64,000 nucleotides of DNA from Bradyrhizobium daqingense. GTDB lineage: Bacteria; Pseudomonadota; Alphaproteobacteria; Rhizobiales; Xanthobacteraceae. Under the pieces are notes generated by a model. The model did not search any database. It was not told where the DNA came from and saw nothing but the letters and a program-made list of their open reading frames with translations. Shown here piece by piece: positions 23,811-32,823 of the stretch. Numbering within the stretch: the stretch's first letter is position 1; each line of letters begins with the position of its first letter. The stretch is taken from positions 2,714,001-2,778,000 of the forward strand of contig NZ_CP088014.1 of assembly GCF_021044685.1 (NCBI RefSeq), read 5' to 3'. A program made the translations under genes and the position numbers.

Positions 23811-25382
23811 ATGAAGTTAACGAAGACGCTTTTGCTCGGCTCGGCTGCCGGCCTGATGGCCGCCTCCGGGGCGTTCGCTGCCGATCTCCCCGTGAAGGCC
23901 AAGGCGGTCGAATACGTGAAGATCTGCTCGCTGTACGGAGCCGGCTTCTATTACATCCCGGGCACCGACACCTGCATCAAGCTGGGTGGTTATCTGCGCG
24001 CTGAAGTCGCGTTCAACACCAACAGCAACTACGGCATCTCGAACGGCTCTCCGGCCGGTGCGCACAACCGCCTGAGCAACTACTACAACATGCGCGCTCG
24101 TCAGGATCTCAACATCGACACGCGCACCGCGACCGAATACGGCGTCGTCCGTACCTTCTTCGACGGCGTGTTCACCTGGACCACCGGCGGCTATCAGGGC
24201 TCCGGCTCTGCGACGGGTGGCACGGTCTATACCGGCAACCTCGGCCTCAACACCTCCGGCGCGACGCCGGCGCTCGTCGGTTCGTCGGTCAACGGCACCG
24301 ACGGCAACACCTCGGCCGGTTCGCTCGGCGTGTACTACGCGTTCATCCAGTTCGCCGGCTTCACCATGGGTAAGGCCGTGTCGCAGTTCGACGCGCCCTG
24401 GACCAACTATCCCGGCAACAACATCGACAGCCTCGTCGGCGGCTCCGGCACGGTCACTGGTGTCAACCAGTTCACCTACACCGCTGACTTCGGTCAGGGC
24501 ATCACGGCGTCGTTCTCGGCGGAAGACGCGACGGCCTACTATCAGGCCGGCAACGTCAACCTGACCGGCGCGACCGCAGGCGGCATGATCGGTGGTACGT
24601 ATGGCACCAACGCCATCGGCGGTTCGCGCTCGCCGAACCTCGTCGGTATGGTCCGTGTCGACCAGGCCTGGGGTATGTTCCAGGCGTCGGTCGCTGCGCA
24701 TGACAACCACGTCGCTTACTACGGCGCGACCGAGCCGACTGGCCACCCCGACGACAAGTGGGGCTGGGCGGTTCAGCTCGCTCTGTCGATCAAGAACATC
24801 CCGACCGGTGCGGGTGACGTGATCAACATTTCGGGCGTCTACACCGACGGTGCGACCCGCTACAACTTCCAGAACCTGGCGGGCAGCTCCTACTCGATGT
24901 TCGGCAACTCGGGCGTTGCCTACCAGAGCGTCGGCTTCGCCTATGCTCCGGACACCGTGTTCATCACGGGCAGCCAGCAGGAGACGGTCAAGACCTGGGG
25001 CTTCCGCGGTGCTTACACCCACAACTGGGATCCCTACTGGAACACCGCGCTGTACGGTGCCTACGCTCAGGCGCAGTACGGCTCGCTCGCCAAGACCGCT
25101 CTTTGCGGCGCTGGCGGTGCAGGCGGCGTGTTCGGCGGTCTCGCCGGTGTCACGAGTTGTAACCCTGACTTCGCCATCGGCCAGGTCGGCCTCATCACCC
25201 GCTGGACCCCGGTCAAGAACCTGACGTTCTCGGGCGACCTGAACTGGACCCGCCTCGACCAGAAGTACTCTGGAACCGTCGGTTACGCCGGTGCCGGTAC
25301 GACGGCCAAGCCGGCCGCCCTGTACCAGCTGAAGGACCAGGACAGCATCACCCTGCTGCTCCGCGCCCAGCGCAACTGGTAA
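23811..25382 (+). CDS. major outer-membrane porin (Bradyrhizobium/Omp2b type)
   Basis: 523-aa beta-barrel porin. A 23-residue signal peptide (MKLTKTLLLGSAAGLMAASGAFA) is followed by ADLPVKAKAVEYVKICSLYGAGFYYIPGTDTCIKLGGYLRAE, the N-terminal signature of alphaproteobacterial porins with two Cys flanking the small loop. The protein ends in QRNW, with the terminal aromatic residue needed for barrel assembly. Gly-, Asn- and Thr-rich strands fill the body. It allows diffusion of small hydrophilic solutes across the outer membrane. Codon choice is strongly biased to C/G-ending codons, as in highly expressed genes. GGAGG lies 8 nt upstream of the ATG, and an intrinsic terminator follows the stop. 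Confidence 0.95.
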   Translation: MKLTKTLLLGSAAGLMAASGAFAADLPVKAKAVEYVKICSLYGAGFYYIPGTDTCIKLGGYLRAEVAFNTNSNYGISNGSPAGAHNRLSNYYNMRARQDLNIDTRTATEYGVVRTFFDGVFTWTTGGYQGSGSATGGTVYTGNLGLNTSGATPALVGSSVNGTDGNTSAGSLGVYYAFIQFAGFTMGKAVSQFDAPWTNYPGNNIDSLVGGSGTVTGVNQFTYTADFGQGITASFSAEDATAYYQAGNVNLTGATAGGMIGGTYGTNAIGGSRSPNLVGMVRVDQAWGMFQASVAAHDNHVAYYGATEPTGHPDDKWGWAVQLALSIKNIPTGAGDVINISGVYTDGATRYNFQNLAGSSYSMFGNSGVAYQSVGFAYAPDTVFITGSQQETVKTWGFRGAYTHNWDPYWNTALYGAYAQAQYGSLAKTALCGAGGAGGVFGGLAGVTSCNPDFAIGQVGLITRWTPVKNLTFSGDLNWTRLDQKYSGTVGYAGAGTTAKPAALYQLKDQDSITLLLRAQRNW

Positions 25383-25406
25383 TATCTTCGCAACGGCTGA
25401 ATGAGC

Positions 25407-25436
25407 ACCCGGCGGGAAACCGCCGGGTGTTTTTTT
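25407..25436 (+). terminator. intrinsic terminator of the porin gene
   Basis: ACCCGGCGG-GAAA-CCGCCGGGT is a perfect 9-bp stem with a stable GAAA tetraloop, followed by GTTTTTTT. It begins 24 bp after the stop codon. Confidence 0.92.
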
Positions 25437-26162
25437 GTGCAGCGATCCGTGGGCTACCGCATTCGCATGTGTCGCCCTCTGTCAACCCAGATTCGGAAAA
25501 ATATTCCACTTTACCGAAATTCGGAATTGGCGTATGTGTCGCCCATCCCGGCTCACCCTTGAGGGGCGGTCATGTTGTCGTGTGGTCGCAGAGCCGGGCT
25601 TGCGGTGGACGCAGCAGCGTCGTGCGCGAAAGCCAAGGGCAGGGCGGATTGCTCTCCGTGAGCCCTGAGGCATCGCGCGGACGAGCGGCGCTGTCAGGTT
25701 CGTCGCGTCATATTCCGGTGGCAACGTGCACAACGCCGCCGAACCCTGTGGCGCCAACGAACCGTGCGTACGGCAAAACCGTGTGGTCCTGGCCGTCGTT
25801 GCTACGGTCAAGCCCTTGCGGAGGCGGCGTCTGCGCCAACCGGCGCAGGGCCGGTGAATTCCGTGAGGGTGAGGGAGGCCAGAAGGAACTCGGCTCCCGG
25901 GAGAGCACGGCATAAGCCGTCCGACCATCGCGCAGGGAAGGCCGTGTGTTGGGCTTCACCTGTATGCTGCTGTGCGGTTCTTCCTGCGTGTGCTTTTGCG
26001 CAGCGGACCGCGGGTGCCGCCGGCACCCGGCCTTCCCTGCACCCTCTTGGCTATGAGGGTGGAGCGATCAAGCAAAGCTCGGGCGAAATGCGCCGCGAGG
26101 CTGCGAAGCCGTGTCCGCGCGTCATATATTTTTTGTTGGAGATGGGATGCTGCTCCAAATTC

Positions 26163-26255
26163 CGTCATTGCGAGGAGCGAAGCGACGAAGCAATCCAGAA
26201 TCCCTCCACGAAAGGACTCTGGATTGCATCGTCGCAGGGGCTCCTCGCAATGACG
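26163..26255. repeat. long palindromic repeat (CGTCATTGCGAGGAGC type)
   Basis: CGTCATTGCGAGGAGC (26163-26178) and GCTCCTCGCAATGACG (26240-26255) are perfect complements. The inner arms CAATCCAGAATCC and GGACTCTGGATTG also pair, giving a ~93-nt cruciform-like hairpin. Elements with these ends are very common in Bradyrhizobium (memory). Confidence 0.85.
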
Positions 26256-26285
26256 TGGAGAGAGTGTGCGCCGCATTCCGCTCTC

Positions 26286-26343
26286 GTGCCCCGGACGCAG
26301 CGCAGCGTCCCTTCGACGATGCGCTGCAGAGCCGGGGCCCATC
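26286..26343. repeat. dispersed intergenic repeat (GTGCCCCGGACGCAGCGCAGC type)
   Basis: GTGCCCCGG-ACGCAGCGCA and TGCGCTGCAGAGCCGGGGCCCAT form an imperfect inverted repeat around CCTTCGACGA. It lies 30 bp after the previous palindrome, and the wording is typical of rhizobial intergenic repeats. Confidence 0.6.
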
Positions 26344-26442
26344 TCTCCGCATGGACCGTGCCGCCCCTGGCTCACCTTGCTCCGTCATTTTGAAGCGGTC
26401 GCGCGAAGGTCGCACGACCGCGGGAACGACTGCGCACGCACC

Positions 26443-27078
26443 TCATCCCTGGCTCGCCACGCGCGCGCGACCGAGATGTTCCTCGATCTTCGGACGGTCC
26501 CGGGTGCGCTCGAAGCTCGTGCACAACAGCTCCGTCTCCTCGAGCGATATCGGAGCGCGATACAACCGGCACATGAACTCGGCCGTTGCGCGTCCCTTGC
26601 CGCTGCCGGGGCCGCGTTCGGCGAGAAACATGCAATCCCGGCAGATGCTCGCATCCAGTCGCTGATGGGCCGCGTCGAGATGATTGAGAACCTCCCGCAG
26701 CGAGTCGCGAAGCCTGATGCATTCCTCGGTTCCGAGCGCGGTGACCGCGTTCATCACGTGATTGATCGGGTCGTGCTGACTCAGGCATTTCTCGCCCTGG
26801 GCGGTGACGTGGAGCACGACGGAACGTTTGTCTTCGTGCGACGGCTTTCGCACCAAATAGGACTTGCTCTCGAGCGTCTTCACGATTTGCGATGCCGTCG
26901 CTCTGGTGGCGCCGATGAAGCCGGCGAGCGCGGAGGGCGTGCGTGAAAATCGGTTGGCACGGCCGAGAAAGCGCAGCGCCATCCATTCGCGATCGCGCAG
27001 TCCATGCTGATGGCCCTCGAAATACCAGGCCCTCGCCGCCTGAATCAGCAGCTCGACGGCCTCTCGTGCCAATGGCAT
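26443..27078 (-). CDS. MarR-family winged-helix regulator with C-terminal Cys extension
   Basis: 211-aa protein. Winged-helix core at about residues 25-110: LRDREWMALRFLGRANRFSRTPSALAGFIGATRATASQIVKTLESKSYLVRKPSHEDKRSVVLHVT, with the D-K-R-S wing typical of MarR. After ~residue 150 there is an extra ~60-residue tail containing ICRDCMFLAERGPGSGKGRATAEFMCRLY, i.e. CxxC plus another Cys, not normal for MarR and possibly metal- or redox-sensing (inference). ATG 27078 follows CGAGGTAG. It stands alone; the targets are unknown. Confidence 0.85.
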   Translation of the reverse strand: MPLAREAVELLIQAARAWYFEGHQHGLRDREWMALRFLGRANRFSRTPSALAGFIGATRATASQIVKTLESKSYLVRKPSHEDKRSVVLHVTAQGEKCLSQHDPINHVMNAVTALGTEECIRLRDSLREVLNHLDAAHQRLDASICRDCMFLAERGPGSGKGRATAEFMCRLYRAPISLEETELLCTSFERTRDRPKIEEHLGRARVASQG

Positions 27079-27963
27079 GAATCTACCTCGTCCCCGGAAC
27101 TTCGTCTGCGGCGTCCCGAAGCCGCTTTGCGTCCTGGCGCGCGACTCCATCGCGAAGCGTCAGAGCGCTGGAGGTGCGCGATGAGAAAACCGCAGCGCGC
27201 TCTCGTTCGAAGGCGCGATTCACGACGCACCCGACCTGGACCGACGGGACCCGCATGGTCCGGAGCGAAAGGTCGGGTCGCTTGTGGCACACCAATGGCG
27301 TCGCCGTCGCACGGGGGCCCGAGTTGCCGTCGCCAGCAGACGATGGATCGGAGTAGCTCAACCGAAGCCCCTAAAGTTCAAGTCACGAGCAGACGTTTCT
27401 TGTATTCAACCGAAACGATGAATGAGCTTCTCAACAAAATCAAGTCAAGACACTCGCGGAGATTGGATGTCGAAGCAGGCGAATGTAACGTTCAAGACAA
27501 TCTCGCGCGTCCGAACACATGAAGGTGAACGCAATACGCTGAGACGCGCAGCATGCACGCAATTCTGCGACGGTTTGATTGCACGGCACGTCATTGTCTG
27601 CCGTTGATGCAAGTTGATCGAAGGTTGTGCATGAAGACGATGCGCATCGCCATGTCATCCACAACTTGTACGATCCGTCGGGAGATTTGAGGGAATTCGC
27701 AGGGATTGCACGCGCCGGTTGTCGTTGCCTCGGGCTTGGAATGGCCCGTCGATCGCGGCCGCTCGCTGCTCTTGCCTGAACGGTGGACACGCAAAAAGCC
27801 GTGAAAGCCAGTGACGGTCATGTCTGTGCATGCGCTGGAAGCGTGGCGGCATGCGCAAACACCTGTCGAAAACGTCGAGCGGCGTGCGCACGCATCGCGC
27901 GCCGGCCCAGGAGTGGGAAAACTATGCAGCAACCTGAAGCGCGATGATGATTCTCGACGCGCT
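27079..27963. other. intergenic region before the flagellar locus
   Basis: 885 bp between the MarR-type gene and the end of fliI. No convincing coding frame, terminator or RNA gene. The stretch 27931-27953 (AACCTGAAGCGCGATGATG..) matches 22 of 23 bases at 56769-56791, so a fragment of the same dispersed repeat lies here, just past the fliI stop codon. Confidence 0.55.
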
Positions 27964-29289
27964 CTAGTCGCCTTTGAGCATGTCGCGGAGCTCGCGGAAC
28001 GGATCGGCGCTCGGCGGCGCCGAAGCGTCCTGCCGCATGGCGTTATAGATTCTCGGAACCATGTCGACCGCTTGATCGAGGCCCGAATCGCGTCCCGACT
28101 GATAGCCGCCCATCAGGCGAAGGTCGCGCGTGTCCTCGTATTTCGCGATCATGGCGCGCAGCTTGCTGACCAATTCGCGCTCCTCGGGATCCCAGACGCT
28201 ATGTGCGAGGCGGGAGACCGAGGCCAGAACGTCGACGGCTGGATAGCGCGCCTGGTCGGCGATGTGCCTGGACAGCACGATGTGACCGTCGAGCGTGCTG
28301 CGGATGGTGTCGGCGATCGGCTCGTTGTGATCGTCGCCGTCGACCAGCACGGAGAAGATTCCGGTGATCGTGCCGGATCCCTCCTCGCCGGGGCCGGCGC
28401 GCTCCAGAAGCCGCGGCAGATCGGTGAAGACCGTCGGCGCGTAACCGCGCGCAACGGCAGGCTCGCCGGCGGCCAGTGCGACCTCGCGGGCGGCGTGAGC
28501 GAAGCGGGTGATCGAATCGACCATCAGCAGCACCGATTCGCCGCGGTCGCGGAAATATTCGGCCACCGCCATCGCCGTCTTTGGCGCCAGCCGCCGCATC
28601 ATCGGGCTTTCGTCGCCCGTCGATACGATTGTGACGGCGCGATGACGGTCAGCCCCCAGCACGTCCTCGATGAACTCGCGCACCTCGCGGCCGCGCTCGC
28701 CGACCAGCGCCAGCACGACCGTGTCAAAACCCTGGCTGCGGGCGAGCATCGCAAGCAGTGTCGATTTGCCGACGCCGGAGCCGGCGAAGATGCCGACGCG
28801 CTGGCCGGCGCAGATCGGCGCGAACAGGTCGATGACGCGCACGCCGGTGCGCAGCGGCTTGTGTACCCGCGAGCGTTTCATGGCCGAAGGCGCCTCGGCT
28901 TCCGCCGAGACCGCGCGCGATCCCGGGGTGAGCGGACCCTGGCCGTCAAGCGGCGCGCCGAGCGCATTGATGACGCGGCCCTTCCAACTCGGATCGGGCG
29001 CAAAGGACAGCGGCGGCATGCGGTAGGCGACGGAGCCGAGGCCCCCGGCGAACTGGCGGTCGAATGGCTTGGCGATGATGCCCTCGCTGTCGATCCGCAT
29101 CACCTCGCCGATCTGGGGCGTGCCGGCCGAATTGACGCCGATCAGTTCGCCGAGCCTGACGAAGCGCGACAGGCCGGAGACGCGGAAATGCGTCGGTGCG
29201 ATCTCGGAGATCGCGCCGCTGACGCTTGCCAGGGGGGTGCTCTGCTGAAGCTCCAGCAGCGCCCATTCGAGTTGCCGAAGAGCGTTCAA
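27964..29289 (-). CDS. fliI: flagellar export ATPase FliI
   Basis: 441-aa ATPase that powers the flagellar type III export apparatus at the cytoplasmic base. Walker A is in FAGSGVGKSTLL near residue 168; the F1-beta-like motifs VLALVGERGREVREFIED, LLMVDSITRFAHAAREV (Walker B region) and DGHIVLSRHIADQARYPAVDVLAS follow. N-terminal ~100 residues are the FliI beta-barrel-like domain. It is the distal gene of the leftward block DUF1217-flgF-fliI, 36 bp after flgF. This flgF-fliI pairing away from fliH is typical of Rhizobiales. Confidence 0.97.
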   Translation of the reverse strand: MNALRQLEWALLELQQSTPLASVSGAISEIAPTHFRVSGLSRFVRLGELIGVNSAGTPQIGEVMRIDSEGIIAKPFDRQFAGGLGSVAYRMPPLSFAPDPSWKGRVINALGAPLDGQGPLTPGSRAVSAEAEAPSAMKRSRVHKPLRTGVRVIDLFAPICAGQRVGIFAGSGVGKSTLLAMLARSQGFDTVVLALVGERGREVREFIEDVLGADRHRAVTIVSTGDESPMMRRLAPKTAMAVAEYFRDRGESVLLMVDSITRFAHAAREVALAAGEPAVARGYAPTVFTDLPRLLERAGPGEEGSGTITGIFSVLVDGDDHNEPIADTIRSTLDGHIVLSRHIADQARYPAVDVLASVSRLAHSVWDPEERELVSKLRAMIAKYEDTRDLRLMGGYQSGRDSGLDQAVDMVPRIYNAMRQDASAPPSADPFRELRDMLKGD

Positions 29290-29325
29290 GGAAACCGTCC
29301 AACCTCATTGCGCGCGGGGCGCAGT

Positions 29326-30054
29326 CTATTTGCCGGGTTCGCCCAGCGTGCGGATTGCGTTCTGGAGCGAGCTCTCGGTGCCCTCGATCATCGAATTGGT
29401 GCCGTCGAAGGCGCGCGAGGCCGCGATCAGCTTGGTCAACTCCATCATCGGGTTGGCACCGGATCCCTCGACATAACCCTGCTTGAAGCCGTCGCGGGAG
29501 AAATCGGCGATGGCGGTCGCGGGACGGTCGGGCGTGACGCCGGAATTGCCGTAGCGCTCGAGATTGGCGTCGGCGGGAATGTTGAACAGGCCGATGGTGC
29601 CGATCTCGTTGTTGTCCTGGGTGATGGCGCCGCTGCGCGCGATCGACACCGGTCCGCCGTTCGGGTCGAGCGTGATCTGCGCGCCGCCGGAATCGACCAC
29701 GGGAAAGCCCGATACGGTCTGAAGGTCGCCGTTGGGGGCGATCTGGAGGCGGCCGTCACGCGTATAGACCGTGCCGTTCGGACCGGCGAAGGCGATCCAG
29801 CCCTGCCCGACCACGGCGACGTCGAGCGGGTTGCCGCTCTCGGTGATGTTGCCCATCTCGCGGGAGATGATGTTGTCGCCCGGCGAGGAGAAGGCGACCG
29901 GACTTGCGCCCGCCTTGGACAGCACGGTCTCGAACTTCACCACGTCGGTGCGAAACGCCGCGGTGTTGACGTTGGCGACGTTGTTGGCGATCGTCTGGAG
30001 GCGCTTTTCGAGGGCGACCTGCGCCGACAATCCCACATAGAGAGCGGATTGCAT
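29326..30054 (-). CDS. flgF: flagellar proximal rod protein FlgF
   Basis: 242-aa member of the rod/hook family. N-terminus MQSALYVGLSAQVALEKRLQTIANNVANVNTAAF has the conserved ANNVANVNT box of flagellar axial proteins; the C-terminus MMELTKLIAASRAFDGTNSMIEGTESS is the matching helical end. FlgF forms part of the proximal rod between MS ring and FlgG. It is separated by 3 bp from the upstream DUF1217 gene, so the two are co-translated. Its length fits FlgF (about 240-250 aa), distinguishing it from the 262-aa FlgG encoded at 36967. Confidence 0.95.
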   Translation of the reverse strand: MQSALYVGLSAQVALEKRLQTIANNVANVNTAAFRTDVVKFETVLSKAGASPVAFSSPGDNIISREMGNITESGNPLDVAVVGQGWIAFAGPNGTVYTRDGRLQIAPNGDLQTVSGFPVVDSGGAQITLDPNGGPVSIARSGAITQDNNEIGTIGLFNIPADANLERYGNSGVTPDRPATAIADFSRDGFKQGYVEGSGANPMMELTKLIAASRAFDGTNSMIEGTESSLQNAIRTLGEPGK

Positions 30055-30057
30055 GAC

Positions 30058-30846
30058 TTACTTTCCGAAGCGGATGGACTGAAGTTTCGAGAGCATGTCG
30101 ATATCCATGCTGGCCATCGACGAGGCACCGCCGATCAGGACCAGCGCGGGGTTGGTCGAGTTGTCGCTCTGGGCCTGGGTCGCATCCCACATCGCGGCGA
30201 AGCGCTGCACGAACTTCATGACCTTGGCCGGGTCCTGGAAGTCGGTGAGCTTGATCCTGTCCGTGATCATCTTGGCCTGGGCGTCGATGTCGGCCGCGCT
30301 GATCGTCGAGGGCAGGCCGAGCGCGGTCTGAACCACCTGCGTCAGCGCCTTGTCGGCGAGGATTTGATAGGAGGTGGTGATGGTGGAAGCCTTGCGGGTG
30401 AAATACAGCGCCAGCCGCAGGCCCTCGTTCTGGTCGCCGGCCTTCTGCTCCATCGTCTGCCTGACATATTGCGTCGCCGTCCCGGTCGTGGCCTGGGCGG
30501 TCTTGGTCGCATTGCTGCCGAGGGCGGCGAAGTTGAAGGCGCTGGCGAATTCGCGGTAGCGGACGTCGGTGAGCTTGTTGGCGAAGGTGTTCTTGTTGCC
30601 GACCCCCTCGGTCAGCACCTTGCGCATGAACGCCTTGGCATAGATCATGTCGCTGAGGCCGTAAGCCTTCATCGCATAAGAGTAGAGGCGGTAGTCCTTC
30701 AGGAAATCGTCGATCGTCTTCACGTCGCCGATGTGGCTGAGGAAATAGTCGGTCTCGCGGCTGACATCCGGCTGCGTCGCGACCTGCGTCAGCGACTTGC
30801 TCATGTCCTTGGTCAGTCTGGTGTAATCCGCGATGGTGGATAGCAT
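30058..30846 (-). CDS. DUF1217-family flagellar-locus protein
   Basis: 262-aa protein, largely helical: YTRLTKDMSKSLTQVATQPDVSRETDYFLSHIG, KTIDDFLKDYRLYSYAMKAYGL, KALTQVVQTALGLPSTI. This is the DUF1217 pattern found almost only in flagellar clusters of alphaproteobacteria, where its role is not established. It is the first gene of the leftward flgF-fliI unit and sits 139 bp from the divergent motA. The ATG at 30846 starts the family homology; longer in-frame starts run into the promoter region. Confidence 0.88.
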   Translation of the reverse strand: MLSTIADYTRLTKDMSKSLTQVATQPDVSRETDYFLSHIGDVKTIDDFLKDYRLYSYAMKAYGLSDMIYAKAFMRKVLTEGVGNKNTFANKLTDVRYREFASAFNFAALGSNATKTAQATTGTATQYVRQTMEQKAGDQNEGLRLALYFTRKASTITTSYQILADKALTQVVQTALGLPSTISAADIDAQAKMITDRIKLTDFQDPAKVMKFVQRFAAMWDATQAQSDNSTNPALVLIGGASSMASMDIDMLSKLQSIRFGK

Positions 30847-30882
30847 GAGACGCGTTCCTCTGGCCGCTCCCGCGACGTCGTC

Positions 30883-30954
30883 GCAAGCTGCCGCGAATTG
30901 CTTGCGCGGGGCTGGCGGCCCGCAAGCCAGCTTCGCGCAAGGCTCGCCGACTAG
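30883..30954. promoter_or_regulatory. bidirectional flagellar promoter region with repeated GCAAGC motifs
   Basis: The 139-bp divergent gap DUF1217/motA contains GCAAGC at 30883 and 30922, GCTTGC at 30900 and GCAAGG at 30937. It ends in TCGCCGACTAG (30944-30954), an 11-mer repeated before the second flagellin (43385-43395). These are candidate sites for the flagellar regulator or for sigma-28-like recognition. Confidence 0.4.
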
Positions 30955-30985
30955 ATATCTCCGGTGGGATCGGTGATGGAGCGGC

Positions 30986-31885
30986 GTGTTGGGCAGTTTC
31001 GTGGGGATTTTCATCACGGTGGCGGCACTGCTCGGCGGCTTTGCCGCCATGGGCGGCCATCTGGCCGTGCTCATGCAGCCGTGGGAGTTCGTGATCATCA
31101 TGGGCACCGCCGTCGGCACCTTCATCGTGGCCAATCCGTGGAAGACGGTCGTGGACACCGGGGTCGCCTGCATGCAGGCCATCACCGGGGCCGTGCCGAG
31201 CGAGCGCTATTATCTCGACCTGCTCGGTGCGCTCCATGCCCTGATGCGCGAGCTGCGCGGCAAGGGCCGCAACGAGGTCGAGGCGCATATCGACGATCCC
31301 TCCTCATCCGAGATCTTCAAGGCGTTTCCGAGCGTGCTCTCCGACCCGGCGCTGCTCCAGTTCATCTGCGACTATGTCCGCCTCATCATCATGGGAAATG
31401 CGCGCACGCATGAGATCGAGGCGCTGATGGATGAGGAGATCCACACCATCGTGAAGAGCAAGCTGTCGCCCTATCATGCGCTGGTGACGGTGTCCGAGGC
31501 GCTGCCGGCGCTCGGCATCGTCGCCGCCGTGCTCGGCGTCATCAAGGCCATGGGGGCGCTGGACCAGTCGCCGAAGCTGCTCGGCGGTTACATCGGCGCG
31601 GCCCTGGTCGGCACCTTCGCCGGCATCTTCCTGTCCTACGGCGTCCTTTCGCCCTTTGCGATCAAGATCAAGATGACGCGCGAGAAGAAGTGCCGGCCCT
31701 ATATCATCGTCAAGCAGACGCTGCTGGCATTCATGAACGGTGCCATGCCGCAGATCGCCGTCGAGCACGGCCGCAAGATGATCGCGAGCACCGAGCGGCC
31801 GTCGATCGACGTCGTCGAGAACGAGACGATCACGGGTCCCAAGGCCGTCCCAGCCGAAGCCGAACCGAAGGCTGCCCGCGCATGA
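30986..31885 (+). CDS. motA: flagellar motor stator protein MotA
   Basis: 299-aa inner-membrane stator subunit with four hydrophobic segments: GSFVGIFITVAALLGGFAAMGGH, PWEFVIIMGTAVGTFIVANP near the N-terminus, and ALGIVAAVLGVIKAMG and YIGAALVGTFAGIFLSYGVLSPF in the second half. The large cytoplasmic loop between them (residues ~60-165) contains the charged residues that contact FliG. With MotB it forms the proton channel. GTG start at 30986; the following TTG is also possible. It leads the rightward unit and its stop overlaps the fliM ATG. Confidence 0.96.
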   Translation: MLGSFVGIFITVAALLGGFAAMGGHLAVLMQPWEFVIIMGTAVGTFIVANPWKTVVDTGVACMQAITGAVPSERYYLDLLGALHALMRELRGKGRNEVEAHIDDPSSSEIFKAFPSVLSDPALLQFICDYVRLIIMGNARTHEIEALMDEEIHTIVKSKLSPYHALVTVSEALPALGIVAAVLGVIKAMGALDQSPKLLGGYIGAALVGTFAGIFLSYGVLSPFAIKIKMTREKKCRPYIIVKQTLLAFMNGAMPQIAVEHGRKMIASTERPSIDVVENETITGPKAVPAEAEPKAARA

Positions 31886-32823
31886 TGATGGAAGACGTCG
31901 AGGTCGATCAGCGCAAGCAGCTGCCGAACTACCTGCTCGACGCGGCGGGTATCTCCATCGAGCGCATGCCGATGCTCAATGTGATCTTCGATCGCATGGC
32001 GGCATCGTGCACCGACAGCCTGCAGCCGATGGCCGGAACGCCCTGCTATTTCTCGGTCAACGGCATCACCAATGACCGCGTCGGCGACATCATCAATCCC
32101 TACGAGGCCAACGCGGTGGCGGCGGTGCTCTATGCCGAGCAATGGGACTCCCGCGTCATCATTATGCTCGACCGCGATTTCGTGTTCACCATGGTCGAGG
32201 CGATGTTCGGGTCCGACGGCGCCGAGCCGCCGCTCGACGTCGAGCGCGCATTCTCGAACATCGAGATTCGTCTGGTGCAGGCGCTGTTCGAGCGGTTCGC
32301 CAAGGCGCTGCAATCCGCCTTTGCCGGAACCTCCAACGTCACGTTCCGCGTGGAGCGGGTCGAGACGGCCATGGCCTCGCTGGCGATCGGACGCAGCGGC
32401 AACATGTCGATCTGCGCCAACATCATGTTGCAGGCGCTCTATCGCGGCGGCCAGATGTTCCTGATCATTCCGCACTCCGCGCTCAACCCGCTCAGGCAGA
32501 AGCTGGCGCATGTCGTCGTCAGCGACGGACGCGCGTCCGATCCGCGCTGGCGCGAGCAGATGGAGAGCGAGGTTCACCGCACCGAGGTGACGCTGAGCGC
32601 GGTGCTCGACGAGAAGATGATAACCCTCGGCGATGTCGTGAAATTCCAGGTCGGGCAGGTGCTCGAGCTCGAAGCCACGCCGCGCACGCTCGCCCGGCTC
32701 GAAAGCAACAACCAGGTGCTGTTCTGGTGCCAGATCGGCCAGCTCGACGGCTATTACGCCATGCAGGTGGCCGATCCGGTCGATCAGAAACGGGAGTTCG
32801 TCGATGATATCCTATCTCGTTGA
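31882..32823 (+). CDS. fliM: flagellar motor switch protein FliM
   Basis: 313-aa C-ring protein. Central CheC-like fold ~residues 40-220 (MLNVIFDRMAASCTDSLQPM, VERAFSNIEIRLVQALFERFAKAL) and C-terminal SpoA domain (EVTLSAVLDEKMITLGDVVKFQVGQVLELEA). It sets rotation direction together with FliN and FliG on binding CheY-P. The usual N-terminal CheY-binding EIDAL-like motif is not evident; the start is MMMEDVEVDQRKQLPNYL. ATG 31882 overlaps the motA stop (ATGA). No che genes occur in the window. Confidence 0.93.
   Translation: MMMEDVEVDQRKQLPNYLLDAAGISIERMPMLNVIFDRMAASCTDSLQPMAGTPCYFSVNGITNDRVGDIINPYEANAVAAVLYAEQWDSRVIIMLDRDFVFTMVEAMFGSDGAEPPLDVERAFSNIEIRLVQALFERFAKALQSAFAGTSNVTFRVERVETAMASLAIGRSGNMSICANIMLQALYRGGQMFLIIPHSALNPLRQKLAHVVVSDGRASDPRWREQMESEVHRTEVTLSAVLDEKMITLGDVVKFQVGQVLELEATPRTLARLESNNQVLFWCQIGQLDGYYAMQVADPVDQKREFVDDILSR

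Larger units (their letters stand above)
25437..26442. other. repeat-rich, probably non-coding region
   Basis: About 1 kb between the porin terminator and the second MarR gene. The frames here translate to Arg/Pro/Ser-rich strings, such as GRHIRQF and GSLAPQGS, which I recognise as the kind of spurious hypothetical proteins annotated many times in Bradyrhizobium and relatives. The pattern suggests a multicopy intergenic element over about 25540-26140, followed by two palindromic repeats listed separately. No ribosome sites or protein families support a gene. Confidence 0.55.

Noticed and set aside
25427-25959. Frames on both strands after the porin terminator
   Set aside because: Their translations are of the repetitive, low-information type produced by intergenic repeats; no start context and no family.
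27811-30843. 1010-codon rightward open frame opposite fliI, flgF and the DUF1217 gene
   Set aside because: A high-GC antisense artefact. All three leftward genes have clear flagellar motifs, and the frame is low-complexity His/Arg/Asp-rich.
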